From Helicobacter cetorum (GTDB lineage Bacteria; Campylobacterota; Campylobacteria; Campylobacterales; Helicobacteraceae): DNA of 64,000 nt. Each line of letters begins with the position of its first letter. Position 1 is the stretch's first letter. The stretch spans positions 47,459 through 111,458 of the forward strand of contig NZ_FZMR01000001.1 of assembly GCF_900198405.1 (NCBI RefSeq), written 5' to 3'. The notes under the pieces were generated by a model that ran no database searches, was not told where the DNA came from, and was given only the letters and a program-made list of their open reading frames with translations. Of the stretch, positions 19,431 to 29,315 are shown in pieces. A program made the translations under genes and the position numbers.

Positions 19431-20157
19431 TCTCTAATCCTTGATCTAAAGGCACTTTAATAGAATAAGTGTTACAAGTTTGATAGATTTTTAAAACTTC
19501 TTTGGTGTTATCGCTTTGATTTTTGGAATTGTGCGTGATTAAGGGGGGCAAGACTTTTAAAGCACTTTTAGAATTATTTCTAGCAACTCCAAGCATTAAA
19601 TGGGCGTTTTTGTCTTTAAAACTTTGAACAAATCTTAAGGTCTCTAAAGTGAGTTTAACGCCCTTTAAGCTCTCTATGACTAGACAAAGTGATAAGGCTT
19701 CATAACAAAAAATAAAATACCCCTTAGGTTTCAAACATTTTTTAACCTTGGAAACAAGAGAAAAAAAGTCTAATTCGCTTTGGTGTCTTGCATGCCCTTT
19801 AGTCATAGATTTAATAGAGCCTAAGGCATAAAAGGGGGGGTTACACACAATAATATCATACAAAATAGGGGGACTGAAATCTAAAAAGTTAGCTTCAAAC
19901 ACTTGGGTGTTAGGAAATTTTAGGGCGTTTTTTTGAGAACAAAACGCCATTTTGCTATCCTTTTCTACAAGATGAATGCTTGCTAGCGGGTTATCTCTCG
20001 CACATAATAAGCCTAAGATTCCACACCCTGAGCCTACATCTAAAATTTTATCGTGCGTTTTAATAAAGGGGCGTAAAAAATCGTATAAAAAAAGTGAATC
20101 GCTATTATAAGAATAGGCGTTTAAGGGCTGGTATAATCTTAAGAGTTTGCTATCCAT
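19399..20157 (-). CDS. TrmN6-like (YfiC) tRNA adenine methyltransferase
   Basis: SAM-dependent methyltransferase. The 252 residues start with a segment typical of TrmN6 (YQPLNAYSYNSDSLFLYDF), followed by the SAM-binding glycine motif ILDVGSGCGILGLL (about 38-51) and the amino-methylase motif NPPF (106-109) used for N6-adenine methylation. E. coli TrmN6 methylates A37 of tRNA-Val; the same substrate here is inference. It overlaps ribD by 19 bases and ccoI by 32 bases on the same strand, a tightly packed operon. Confidence 0.78.
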   Translation of the reverse strand: MDSKLLRLYQPLNAYSYNSDSLFLYDFLRPFIKTHDKILDVGSGCGILGLLCARDNPLASIHLVEKDSKMAFCSQKNALKFPNTQVFEANFLDFSPPILYDIIVCNPPFYALGSIKSMTKGHARHQSELDFFSLVSKVKKCLKPKGYFIFCYEALSLCLVIESLKGVKLTLETLRFVQSFKDKNAHLMLGVARNNSKSALKVLPPLITHNSKNQSDNTKEVLKIYQTCNTYSIKVPLDQGLENEMFALSIRV

Positions 20158-21173
20158 AAAAGGGCTTCATTTTCTAAAAGTTGTGTGTGTAATAAACGCC
20201 CTTTAAAAGGGGTTTTTAAAACAAATGAGTTAAAACTCTCACTAATCATAGACGCATGAGAGTATAAAAGTAGCATATCTACTTCTTCTCTTAAACTCTC
20301 AAATAATTCCCACCCCCCTTCAATTAGGTTGAACCCTTTATCTAGGGACAAATCCTTAGGGCTATGATAGACATTTACCAAGCGATTAGGCACAGAAAAA
20401 ACTCTTAAATTAGAATAGATAGAATGCTTAGACAAAATAGCGATATTAGGGTTTTTATTTTGATAAAAGCTACTACAAAAACGAGTGTCTAATAAAGGGT
20501 TATCCATTCTAATCGTATTGCCTGAAATGATAAGATTATCGCATATGGCTCGTTGATTGTGTGTAAAAACCGCACTTTTTTGACCGGTAATTTTGCCACA
20601 CTTATAATCCCCATTCATTCTTAAAGCGAGTTTAAACAAATTGAAACGCCCACATTTTTCCATTATCCTAAAAGGTAGAAGTAAATCATTAGCCTTTTTT
20701 TCTAAATTCTTACAAAGGATAGTTTCAATTTTAGCTTGTTTTAATCTCTCTAAACCCCCTTTTTTAGCTTCACACTCTTGTGTAGCAACAACAACTCTTT
20801 TAGGCTTTAAAATTTCTAATAATTCACTACAAGCTGGGGTTTTACCATAAGAGTTGCATGGCTCTAAGGTTACCAAAAAAGAACAATTCTTAAAAGCGTT
20901 ATCGTGGTGTTTTTTTAAAAAATCGCTTAGAATTTTAGGGTCTTCTAATTTTTCTAAATCGCTTTTTAAACTAGGGCGTAAAACTTTTAGAGCTGATTTT
21001 GAAGCTAGGACTTCCGCATGTGAAGTTTTAGCTTTTTTATGCACTTCTAGACTTATTATTTCATTGTCTTTATCTAGCACCATAGACGCAACGCTAGGGT
21101 TTTCTAAGGCTAGAGTTTGATACTCCCATGCCTTATTCAAACAAGTTTCTAATAAACTCTCATAAAGTCGCAT
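20139..21173 (-). CDS. ribD: Riboflavin biosynthesis deaminase/reductase
   Basis: Bifunctional enzyme: deaminates then reduces the pyrimidine intermediate of riboflavin synthesis. The 344 residues comprise a cytidine-deaminase-like zinc domain with HAEV (52-55) and C107/C116 in EPCNSYGKTPAC, then a RibD_C reductase domain (about 175-344, with LRMNGDYKCGKITGQ). The usual motif is PCSHxGxTPPC; here the histidine is replaced by serine and one proline by alanine. The zinc ligands remain. It is four bases downstream of gltS and overlaps the TrmN6-like gene. Confidence 0.88.
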   Translation of the reverse strand: MRLYESLLETCLNKAWEYQTLALENPSVASMVLDKDNEIISLEVHKKAKTSHAEVLASKSALKVLRPSLKSDLEKLEDPKILSDFLKKHHDNAFKNCSFLVTLEPCNSYGKTPACSELLEILKPKRVVVATQECEAKKGGLERLKQAKIETILCKNLEKKANDLLLPFRIMEKCGRFNLFKLALRMNGDYKCGKITGQKSAVFTHNQRAICDNLIISGNTIRMDNPLLDTRFCSSFYQNKNPNIAILSKHSIYSNLRVFSVPNRLVNVYHSPKDLSLDKGFNLIEGGWELFESLREEVDMLLLYSHASMISESFNSFVLKTPFKGRLLHTQLLENEALLWIANS

Positions 21174-21176
21174 GGT

Positions 21177-22385
21177 TTAACTAGGAAAAAAGGGCAAAGA
21201 CAAAAAGCCTTTAATCACTAAAGCGTTAATAATGTCAATAAAAAACGCTCCCACTAATGGCACGACAATAAACGCCACATGCGATGCCCCATAGTGGTTG
21301 GTAATAGTTTGCATATTCACCATAGCCGTTGGGGTTGCTCCAAGCCCAAAACCACAATGCCCAGCACATAATACCGCTGCATCATAATCTTTCCCACATA
21401 TTCTAAAGGTTACAAGCACCACATAAAGTATCATAAACACCACCTGAACGCTCAAAATAACCGCTAGTGGCACAGCAAGTTTTAACAATTCTAATAAATT
21501 CACGCTCATTAAAGCATAAGCCAAAAACAAGCTCAAACTTACATTACCTATTACAGAAACTTCTCTATCAAACACGCTATGGATTTTAAAAAACGATAAT
21601 GCATTTCTTAAAATAACCCCCACAAACAAGCATAATACAAAAGTAGGTAGCGTGAAACTCTTAGGCATTAGATGAGATAAAAAAGTCCCTACTAATAATG
21701 CAACCGCAATCAAGGCTAGAGATTCTACAAAACTTGATGCAGTGATTAAACGCTCTTCTTTAGGGGTTTCAAAACCTTTAGCAACAACGCCTTGAACAGC
21801 CTTAGGCTTTAACTTGTATTTAGAAATCAAATATTTTGCAACTGGCCCTCCAATAATCCCCCCACTCACTAAGCCAAAAGTCGCGCACACCATGCCCACT
21901 TCTAAACTACCTACAAAATCATAAGGCGGTTGCGAAAATGAATTAGCCCATGCGGCACTTGTGCCATGCCCTCCTACTAGAGCGATAGAACCCCCTAAAA
22001 GCCCCATTAAAGGATTCACCCCCAAAAGACTTGCTATAGAAACCCCTACAACATTTTGACACACTACAAACCCCACAACCACAAGCAAAAAAACCGCAAG
22101 CATTTTTCCGCCTTTTTGTAAAGATTTGAAATCCGCACTCAAACCGATAGAAATAAAGAAAGTCAGCATTAAGGGGTCTTTTAAAGAAGAGTCAAATTGC
22201 AAATCAAAATTATAAAATTGATGGGCTAACATGATAGAAAAAGCTATTAAAACACCGCCTACAACAGGCTCTGGAATATCATAGTCTTGTAAAAATTTGA
22301 TTTTAGAGATAACATAACGCCCAAGCAATAGCGCCAACACCATACAGACCAAAGTCGCATAAACATCTAGCTTAATTTCTTGCAA
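21177..22385 (-). CDS. gltS: Sodium/glutamate symporter
   Basis: Inner-membrane Na+-driven glutamate carrier of the GltS (ESS) family. The 402 residues form about ten helices with an inverted-repeat architecture: the first half holds GGSIALVGGHGTSAAWANSF and the second CAGHCGFGLGATPTAMVNMQ, the two conserved re-entrant loops of the family. It starts divergently from the saccharopine-dehydrogenase-like gene; the 89-base gap is AT-rich. H. pylori HP1506 is the counterpart. Confidence 0.93.
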   Translation of the reverse strand: MQEIKLDVYATLVCMVLALLLGRYVISKIKFLQDYDIPEPVVGGVLIAFSIMLAHQFYNFDLQFDSSLKDPLMLTFFISIGLSADFKSLQKGGKMLAVFLLVVVGFVVCQNVVGVSIASLLGVNPLMGLLGGSIALVGGHGTSAAWANSFSQPPYDFVGSLEVGMVCATFGLVSGGIIGGPVAKYLISKYKLKPKAVQGVVAKGFETPKEERLITASSFVESLALIAVALLVGTFLSHLMPKSFTLPTFVLCLFVGVILRNALSFFKIHSVFDREVSVIGNVSLSLFLAYALMSVNLLELLKLAVPLAVILSVQVVFMILYVVLVTFRICGKDYDAAVLCAGHCGFGLGATPTAMVNMQTITNHYGASHVAFIVVPLVGAFFIDIINALVIKGFLSLPFFPS

Positions 22386-22474
22386 GCTTGTATCCTTGAA
22401 TTGAAAAAATTTATCTTATTATAATATAATAGACCATTAGAACAAACGATATTGATTAGAAAGTAGGTATTTCT

Positions 22475-23674
22475 TTGCACACAGTATTACAAATTGGAGC
22501 TGGTGGCGTAGGCAGTGTAGTAGCACACAAAATGGGCATGAATAGAGATGTTTTTAAACATATTGTCTTAGCTAGTAGGAGTTTAGACAAATGCCAAGCT
22601 ATAAAAGATAGTATGCTTAAAAAGGGTTTGGGCGAAATCACTATTGAGCAAATTGATGCAGATGATGTTTGTGCCTTAGTTACTTTGATTAAAAAATACA
22701 AGCCTAAAGTCGTTATTAATGTGGCTTTGCCTTATCAAGATTTAACTATCATGCAAGCATGTTTAGAGACTAAAACGCATTATATTGATACCGCTAATTA
22801 CGAGCATCCGGATTTAGCGAAGTTTGAATACAAAGAGCAATGGGCGTTTGATAAGGCTTATAGAGAGGCGGGAATTTTAGGGATTTTAGGGGCTGGGTTT
22901 GATCCGGGCGTTACGAACGCTTTTGTAGCACACGCTCAAAAACACCATTTTGACACCATTCATACTTTGGATATTTTGGATTGTAATGCAGGGGATCATA
23001 AACGCCCTTTTGCAACCAACTTTAACCCTGAAATTAATTTAAGAGAGGTCAGCTCTAAAGGGCGTTATTATGAAAATGGCAAATGGATTGAAACCAAGCC
23101 CTTAGAGATTAAAAAAGTATGGGCTTACCCTCAAATTGGCGAAATGGATTCCTATCTTTTATACCACGAAGAATTAGAATCGTTAGTCAAAAACATTAAG
23201 GGCTTAAGAAGGGCAAGATTTTTTATGACTTTTTCTCAAAATTATCTCAACCATATGAAATGCTTAGAAAATGTCGGTATGCTAGGCATTAAAGAGATAG
23301 AACATCAAGGTGTCAAAATCGTGCCGATACAATTTCTAAAAACCTTGCTTCCTGATCCGGCAACCTTAGCCAAAGATACTACCGGCAAAACCAACATTGG
23401 ATGCTATATGACCGGTGTAAAGAATAATCAAGATAAAACGCTCTATATTTACAATGTGTGCGACCATAAAAAATGCTATCAAGAAGTAGGCTCACAAGCC
23501 ATAAGCTATACTACCGGCGTACCAGCGATGTGTGCGGCTAAAATGATTTGCAACGACACTTGGAGCATGGAAAAATTTAAGGCAGGCGTGTTTAATACAG
23601 AAGAATTAAATATTGACCCCTTTATGGAAGAATTGACTAAGCAGGGCTTGCCTTATGAAGTGATTGAGCGTTAA
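22475..23674 (+). CDS. Carboxynorspermidine synthase-like (saccharopine dehydrogenase family)
   Basis: NAD(P)-dependent enzyme of the saccharopine dehydrogenase family. The 399 residues open with a Rossmann motif VLQIGAGGVGSVVAHKM (4-20), include GAGFDPGVTN (about 138) and a metal-independent C-terminal domain with TGVPAMCAAKM. In Campylobacter the close relative is carboxynorspermidine dehydrogenase, which together with a decarboxylase (NspC) makes spermidine; the same role is inferred here. Start is TTG at 22475 with an AGGT just upstream; no ATG lies near. It converges on ccoG. Confidence 0.82.
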   Translation: MHTVLQIGAGGVGSVVAHKMGMNRDVFKHIVLASRSLDKCQAIKDSMLKKGLGEITIEQIDADDVCALVTLIKKYKPKVVINVALPYQDLTIMQACLETKTHYIDTANYEHPDLAKFEYKEQWAFDKAYREAGILGILGAGFDPGVTNAFVAHAQKHHFDTIHTLDILDCNAGDHKRPFATNFNPEINLREVSSKGRYYENGKWIETKPLEIKKVWAYPQIGEMDSYLLYHEELESLVKNIKGLRRARFFMTFSQNYLNHMKCLENVGMLGIKEIEHQGVKIVPIQFLKTLLPDPATLAKDTTGKTNIGCYMTGVKNNQDKTLYIYNVCDHKKCYQEVGSQAISYTTGVPAMCAAKMICNDTWSMEKFKAGVFNTEELNIDPFMEELTKQGLPYEVIER

Positions 23675-23719
23675 GGACACTCTTTGCTTCTATACCATTC
23701 CCCCTTTTCCCTTTGGGAC

Positions 23720-25114
23720 TTAATCTCTAGAGCTACTTGGCATAATAAACACCGCTTCTCTCTCTATCATAATCTTTCTATCATCAACACTATAGGCTTG
23801 AATCTTAATAGGAATAATTGTGTCTCTCGTGCGTTTGATATGACGCTCTGCAATTTGTGTGTTATTTTCTAAAGGTTTTCGTAAAATTACTACCGCTTTA
23901 ATCTTTTGCCCTGCTTTAAGAGTAATAGGCTCTAAAGGTTTTTTAATTTTAATTTCATCATGTCCTAAAACTTTGAAATAAAACTTGTGGTCTTTGCTAT
24001 CTGTGTTGCTGAATAAAAATACATAGTCATTATCCACATACCCACTAGAGCGTAATTCATACAAGTCGCTGTTACGATTAATATCTAATAACATGCGTTC
24101 TTTTTTAAATGAAGTAATAGCTAATAGAGTTACTACAATGGCAATAACCACCATGTAAGCTATCGTTTTTAAACGCATTAAACGCACCTTTTTATGCGTG
24201 TTTGTAGCGTTTGTTGAAGACCATTGAATGAGTGAAGGGCGGTTATATTTAGACATCGTTATCGTGCAAGCATCTACGCATTCCAAACAATTGATACATT
24301 CTAATTGTAAGCCCTTTCTAATATCAATATGAGTAGGACACACTTGCACGCAATGCCTACAATTCACACATTCATTATCCACACTACGCTTTTTGGGGGG
24401 CAAAGCATAGAGATTGCCTTGAGTATCATAAAGCTCTCCACCACGCTTTTCATCATAGATAGGGTTTAAAGTATCATTGTCATACAACACCGATTGCACT
24501 CTTGCATAAGGGCATAGATAGATACAAAAACGCTCCGCAACTACTACAATATCAAATAACACCACTAACGCACTTACCAGCCAAAACCCCATAGCAATAG
24601 CATGCTCGCTAGGATTTTTAAGATAGAGAAAAAAGTCTTCTGGAGCAATGAAATAAAAGAAAAAAACCATCACTAACCCTGCTACAATAGGGGCGAATAA
24701 CAAAACGCTCAATGCCTTACGCACCTTGTAGTTTAAATCGTTTAAAGGGGTTTCTTGCTTATTGTTAATCTTTTTATGGAGTTTGAAAATCTTTGTTTCA
24801 ATCACGTCTCTATAAAGCACTCTTAAAAAGGTTTGTGGACAAGCCCACCCACACCACACACGCCCTAGACTTGTGGTAATAAAAAAAATACCTATGAAAA
24901 GCAAAATAACCATAAAAGGCATGATTTGTAGTTCTTCAGCATTCCAAATCTTGCCTAAAAAATGCACTTGTTTATACTCAAACGAGATTAAAAACAAATG
25001 CCCCCCATCAATACGAATAAAAGGCGTAACCACTAGAGCCAAAAAAATTAGAGCATACCCTATATAGCGTTTCAGGCGAAACGATTTTAAAAAATAACTA
25101 GAAGTTTCAAGCAT
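23720..25114 (-). CDS. ccoG: Cytochrome oxidase accessory protein CcoG (FixG/RdxA)
   Basis: Membrane Fe-S protein needed for cbb3 oxidase assembly, thought to reduce copper for CcoN. The 464 residues show helices near 17-35, 64-82 and further, the motif VWCGWACPQTFLRVLYRDVI, then two 4Fe-4S ferredoxin motifs CVNCRHCVQVCP and CINCLECVDAC (about 240-280), one more helix and a C-terminal immunoglobulin-like domain. With ccoI in the same window it completes part of the oxidase maturation set. H. pylori HP1508 matches in position. Confidence 0.92.
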   Translation of the reverse strand: MLETSSYFLKSFRLKRYIGYALIFLALVVTPFIRIDGGHLFLISFEYKQVHFLGKIWNAEELQIMPFMVILLFIGIFFITTSLGRVWCGWACPQTFLRVLYRDVIETKIFKLHKKINNKQETPLNDLNYKVRKALSVLLFAPIVAGLVMVFFFYFIAPEDFFLYLKNPSEHAIAMGFWLVSALVVLFDIVVVAERFCIYLCPYARVQSVLYDNDTLNPIYDEKRGGELYDTQGNLYALPPKKRSVDNECVNCRHCVQVCPTHIDIRKGLQLECINCLECVDACTITMSKYNRPSLIQWSSTNATNTHKKVRLMRLKTIAYMVVIAIVVTLLAITSFKKERMLLDINRNSDLYELRSSGYVDNDYVFLFSNTDSKDHKFYFKVLGHDEIKIKKPLEPITLKAGQKIKAVVILRKPLENNTQIAERHIKRTRDTIIPIKIQAYSVDDRKIMIEREAVFIMPSSSRD

Positions 25115-25235
25115 AATATTTTCCTAAAATTTAATCTTTAAAATTCCTTACTACTATACCCTAAAGAACCTTAATGCGTTAGCTTGAATAGCATCAACAT
25201 GTTATAATGTTACTATTCTATTTTTAAGGCAGATT

Positions 25236-25898
25236 ATGGATGGCGTTTTAAACTTCCTAACTAATATCAATGTAATTTTTACTATCTTAGGCTATTTGAT
25301 TGGAGGGATTCCCTTTGGCTATGCTTTTATGAAAATCTTTTATGATATAGATATTACTAAAGTAGGCTCTGGGGGTATTGGTGCGACTAATGTGTTGCGC
25401 TCTTTACAAAATATCGGCGTTGCTAAGGCCAAGCAATTCGCTGTTCTTGTTTTAATTTTAGATTTATTTAAAGGCATGTTTGCGGTTTTTTTAAGCAAAT
25501 TATTTGGCTTAGACTATAGCTTACAATGGATGGTAGCTATTGCAAGTATCTTAGGGCATTGCTATTCGCCCTTTTTGAATTTCAATGGAGGTAAGGGCGT
25601 TTCTACGACTATGGGTGCGGTTGCACTGCTTATTCCTATTGAAAGTTTTATTGGTCTAGCGGTATGGTTTTTTGTAGGGAAAGTGCTTAAAATTTCTTCA
25701 TTGGCTAGTATAGTAGGGGTTGGCACAGCAACCCTTTTGATTTTTTATGTCCCTTATATGAATATTCCAGATTCTATTAATATTGTTAAAGAAGTAGGAA
25801 CACAAACCCCTATGGTCTTAGTCTTTATTTTCACTCTCTTAAAACACACTAGCAATATTTTTAATCTGCTCTTGGGTAAAGAAAAGAAAGTTCTATGA
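25236..25898 (+). CDS. plsY: Glycerol-3-phosphate acyltransferase
   Basis: Membrane acyltransferase that uses acyl-phosphate to make lysophosphatidic acid, the first step of phospholipid synthesis. The 220 residues carry the three conserved loops: GGIPFGY near 21, SGGIGATNVLRS near 43-54 and HCYSPFLNFNGGKGVSTTMG near 108-127. Five helices are visible. It heads an operon with folB (four-base overlap). Confidence 0.93.
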   Translation: MDGVLNFLTNINVIFTILGYLIGGIPFGYAFMKIFYDIDITKVGSGGIGATNVLRSLQNIGVAKAKQFAVLVLILDLFKGMFAVFLSKLFGLDYSLQWMVAIASILGHCYSPFLNFNGGKGVSTTMGAVALLIPIESFIGLAVWFFVGKVLKISSLASIVGVGTATLLIFYVPYMNIPDSINIVKEVGTQTPMVLVFIFTLLKHTSNIFNLLLGKEKKVL

Positions 25899-26236
25899 CT
25901 ATTATTAAAAGCGTTCATGTGCATGATTTTATCTTTGAAACGATTTTAGGGATTTTAGAGCATGAACGCCACGCCCCTCAAAAAGTGCGTTTAAACTTAG
26001 ACGCCACTTATAAAGAACCTTGTTCTAAAAACTATTTGGATTACATGCAAGTTCAAAAACTCCTACAAGATACGATGAATGAAAGAAGGTATCTTTTAAT
26101 AGAAGATGCGCTTAATGAATTGCCAAGTATTCTCAAGACATTCTATCCAAACCTATCTAAGATAACTCTACAAATAATGAAGTTAGAAGTCTGTAATCAT
26201 TCTCAAGTAGGCGGTAGCATAGAAATTTGTTATTAA
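25895..26236 (+). CDS. folB: Dihydroneopterin aldolase-like protein
   Basis: Folate pathway enzyme that splits dihydroneopterin. The 113 residues start IIKSVHVHDFIFETILGILEHERHAPQKV, the expected FolB N-terminus including the conserved E20 region, and end with a strand LEVCNHSQVGGSIEI. The protein is short but within the family range (about 115-120). It overlaps plsY by four bases and the truncated TonB plug gene starts inside its last codons. Confidence 0.85.
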   Translation: MTIIKSVHVHDFIFETILGILEHERHAPQKVRLNLDATYKEPCSKNYLDYMQVQKLLQDTMNERRYLLIEDALNELPSILKTFYPNLSKITLQIMKLEVCNHSQVGGSIEICY

Positions 26237-26562
26237 AAAGTGTGTTTATTAGCCTTATTTTAGGCTTAATCTCAATCAACGCTAAAAAACTCCCCTTTTA
26301 TTTAGAACCTTTATATTTTCCTGACTATCAAGAGTTTTTAAAACTCAAACCCCACTTTCTACACCCCAAAAAGCATGCCTATAAGCCTTTTAAATGGGGG
26401 AACACTATTATTATTAAACGCAAAGATTTAGAGCAACGCCAAAGCAATCAACCAAGCGATATTTTCCGCCAAAATGCTGAAATCAATGTGTCTTCTCAAA
26501 CCTTTTTAAGAGGGCTTAATAATAATCTATCACGAGTGATACTAGACTCAGTCGCTCAATAA
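26227..26562 (+). pseudogene. Truncated FrpB-like TonB receptor (plug fragment)
   Basis: A 111-codon frame opening with TTG inside the end of folB encodes a signal peptide (MLLKSVFISLILGLISINA) followed by part of a TonB plug. Its KRKDLEQRQSNQPSDIFRQ and RVILDSVAQ align with DRKELQQRQSNQVQDIFRT and RVTIDGVAQ of the full FrpB-4 just downstream, and it stops exactly after VAQ where the intact protein continues. About 750 residues of barrel are missing. A relic of a tandem frpB duplication is the simplest reading; a functional secreted plug-like peptide is possible but unsupported. Confidence 0.7.
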
Positions 26563-26639
26563 AATCGTAATAATCTATCAAAATTATCATTAGTAGTATT
26601 TTTCTTCATATTTTCTTAATTTTAAAACTAAGTTTAAGG

Positions 26640-26664
26640 TATTATTATATAGAATAGTGTAATA
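26640..26664 (+). promoter_or_regulatory. NikR operator upstream of frpB-4
   Basis: TATTA, 15 bases, TAATA: an exact fit to the TRWYA-N15-TRWYA consensus published for H. pylori NikR, and the extended arms TATTATTA/TAATAATA are symmetric. It lies 57 bases before the frpB-4 start, and H. pylori frpB-4 is a known nickel/NikR-repressed gene. The consensus is loose in AT-rich DNA, so it is the gene context that makes this site credible. Confidence 0.7.
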
Positions 26665-26720
26665 ATAATAATGTTAAGTTAAAATTCGTTGAACTTTTAT
26701 AGGATAAAGGCTGAATAAAA

Positions 26721-29315
26721 ATGCTTAGAAATGGATTTAGGATCGTTTTTGTCTCACTTGTTGTTGCAAATAGTTTAGAAGCCCAAGAAAGTCATACGCT
26801 TGGTAAAGTTACTACAATGGGTGAAAGAACTTTTGAATACAACAATAAGATGTATATTGACAGAAAAGAACTCCAACAACGACAAAGTAACCAAGTCCAA
26901 GATATTTTTAGAACCCGTGCTGATGTGAATGTGGCTAGTGGTGGACTAATGGCACAAAAAATTTATATTAGGGGCATTGAAAGCCGTCTCTTAAGGGTAA
27001 CTATAGATGGCGTCGCTCAAAATGGTAATATTTTTCACCATGATGCTAACACCGTGATTGACCCAAACATGATTAAAGAAGTAGAAGTGATAAAAGGGGC
27101 AGCGAACGCCTCAGCAGGTCCGGGTGCGGTTGCTGGTAAACTAGCTTTTACTTTAATTGATGCGAATGACTTTTTAAGAAAAGGTCAAACCTATGGCGCT
27201 AAGGTTGAGGCAGGGTTTTTTACTAACTTTGGGTATCGCATGAATTTTACTGCGGCTTATCGGGGTAAAAATTGGGATATGTTAGCGTATTACAACCACC
27301 AGAATATCTTTTATTATAGAGACGGAAATAACGCTTTTAGAAATCTTTTCCACCCCAATTATGACTTAAACGACCCGGGAAATAGCGACCAAGGCATAGG
27401 AACTCCTAGCGAGACCAACAGCGTTTTAACTAAATTCAATGGATATATCAATGATACAGATACTATCAGTCTAAGCTATAGCATGACTCGCTATAATTCT
27501 ACAAGGCTTTTGCGTCCTAACACTACTTCAGCTCTTTCTAAAGTGAATTATCCGGGTCAGCAACCCGCACCTTTTGTGATTGACTTCGGTAAAGAATTAG
27601 CCCATACCATTAACTTTAACCATAGTTTAAGCTTGAAATACAAGCATGAGGGTGGCACAAGGTTTAATCAGCCTCGTATTGAGTCTACTGCTTTCTTAGG
27701 GGTAAGGGGGGGCAATTATAATCCTGTGGTAAACCCTTTTGCTTATAATTCTAATGAACCTTACAACCCATACTACACTCAAGAAATGGGGCCATGGTGT
27801 AATAGCCTAGAGGGTGCAGGACAATGCACGCAAGGAACTATCACGCCTATTAATGGTGGTGCTGGTGGGTATCAAATAGGGTATGATAGTCCTATGCAAG
27901 CAACGGCTATGCCTTGGAGTATAAATCCAAAAACAGGCGTATATACAGGACCAGTCCCCAAAAATCCAGCCTACGATATGGCACCGCCAAATGCTAGTAA
28001 CACGACCGCTAATGACTGGACTTTAGGAAATGCGGATGCTGAAGGGACTCTAGCTAGAAGAATCTTCTTAGTAAACTCTGGAATTAATCTTAAAGTGCAA
28101 CACCCCTTATCTGAAGACTATGGGAATGTGTTTGAATACGGCATGATTTATCAAAATATCAGCGTATTCTCTGGGCTAGACAAAGGAGCGAATGGCTATT
28201 ATAAAAACAATATTGACCCTAATAACCCTAATGGTTTAGGCTTGCCTTATCGCCATTACTACACTGACCAAAGCTCTCAATACCCTCAAAATCTAAACAC
28301 TCCAAACCCTCTTTATCGTAACATGCCTCAAAATTCACATGCTATCGGTAATATCATCGGTGGTTATGTGCAAGCCAACTACAATCTTTTAAGAAATTTA
28401 ATCGTGGGTGCAGGAACTCGTTATGATATTTATACCTTATTAGATAAAGATGGACGCACCCATGTAACTTCTGGCTTTTCGCCCTCTGCAACCATTCTTT
28501 ATAACCCTATTGAAAAAATTGGCTTGAAAGTGAGCTATGCTTATGTAACTAAGGGGGCATTACCCGGTGATGGCGTTTTGATGAGAGATCCAACGGTAAT
28601 TTATCAAAGAAATCTTAAGCCAGCAATCGGTCAAAATGTAGAATTTAATGTGGATTTTAATAGTAAGTTTTTTAATGTTAGAGGTGCGGCATTCTACCAA
28701 GTGATTAATAACTTTGTTAATAGTTATGGTCAAGATGCCTCTAAAAATGGTGGGGGTAATGCAACGGCGAAGAACATGTCAGGAAACTTGCCTCAAACCA
28801 TTAATATCTATGGTTATGAAGTTTCAGGGAATATCAAATACAAAAATTTCTTAGGGACTTTTTCTGTAGCGCGTTCTTGGCCTACCGCTGAAGGGCATCT
28901 ATTAGCAGACACTTACGCACTAGCCGCAACTACAGGAAATGTGTTTATCTTAAAAGCTGACTATCGCATACCTCGTTGGGGGCTTACGCTCACTTGGCTC
29001 TCACGCTTTGTAACTAACATGTTCTATGAGGGTTATTCTATCTATTACCCACAATGGGGATTAATGAAAATCCATAAGCCCGGCTATGGCGTGCATAATG
29101 TGTTTATTAACTGGAATCCGCCCGGAAGTAAATGGAAAGGTTTGCAACTTTCTGCGGTCTTTAACAATATCCTTAATAAGCAATATGTAGACCAAACTTC
29201 TGTATGGCAAGCGAGTGCAGACGCTCCAGCAAGCGATATGATTCCTAAAGATAAGCGTATGGCACTTCCTGCACCCGGATTTAACGCTCGTCTTCAAGTG
29301 TCTTATCAATTCTAA
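26721..29315 (+). CDS. frpB4: TonB-dependent receptor FrpB-4 (nickel-regulated)
   Basis: Outer membrane TonB-dependent receptor; in H. pylori FrpB-4 is nickel-regulated and takes up nickel complexes. The 864 residues have a signal peptide (about 1-21), a plug domain (about 30-150, with RADVNVASG, IYIRGIESRLLRVTIDGVAQ and EVEVIKGAANASAGPGAVAG) and a 22-strand-type barrel ending in LQVSYQF. A Pro/Asn/Gly-rich region near 340-440 is probably a long extracellular loop. It is preceded by a NikR box and by a truncated relative, and followed by a probable terminator. Confidence 0.92.
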   Translation: MLRNGFRIVFVSLVVANSLEAQESHTLGKVTTMGERTFEYNNKMYIDRKELQQRQSNQVQDIFRTRADVNVASGGLMAQKIYIRGIESRLLRVTIDGVAQNGNIFHHDANTVIDPNMIKEVEVIKGAANASAGPGAVAGKLAFTLIDANDFLRKGQTYGAKVEAGFFTNFGYRMNFTAAYRGKNWDMLAYYNHQNIFYYRDGNNAFRNLFHPNYDLNDPGNSDQGIGTPSETNSVLTKFNGYINDTDTISLSYSMTRYNSTRLLRPNTTSALSKVNYPGQQPAPFVIDFGKELAHTINFNHSLSLKYKHEGGTRFNQPRIESTAFLGVRGGNYNPVVNPFAYNSNEPYNPYYTQEMGPWCNSLEGAGQCTQGTITPINGGAGGYQIGYDSPMQATAMPWSINPKTGVYTGPVPKNPAYDMAPPNASNTTANDWTLGNADAEGTLARRIFLVNSGINLKVQHPLSEDYGNVFEYGMIYQNISVFSGLDKGANGYYKNNIDPNNPNGLGLPYRHYYTDQSSQYPQNLNTPNPLYRNMPQNSHAIGNIIGGYVQANYNLLRNLIVGAGTRYDIYTLLDKDGRTHVTSGFSPSATILYNPIEKIGLKVSYAYVTKGALPGDGVLMRDPTVIYQRNLKPAIGQNVEFNVDFNSKFFNVRGAAFYQVINNFVNSYGQDASKNGGGNATAKNMSGNLPQTINIYGYEVSGNIKYKNFLGTFSVARSWPTAEGHLLADTYALAATTGNVFILKADYRIPRWGLTLTWLSRFVTNMFYEGYSIYYPQWGLMKIHKPGYGVHNVFINWNPPGSKWKGLQLSAVFNNILNKQYVDQTSVWQASADAPASDMIPKDKRMALPAPGFNARLQVSYQF

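Noticed and set aside
23684..23872. Plus-strand 62-codon frame after the saccharopine-dehydrogenase-like gene
   Set aside because: Mostly antisense to the 3' end of ccoG; no supporting signal.
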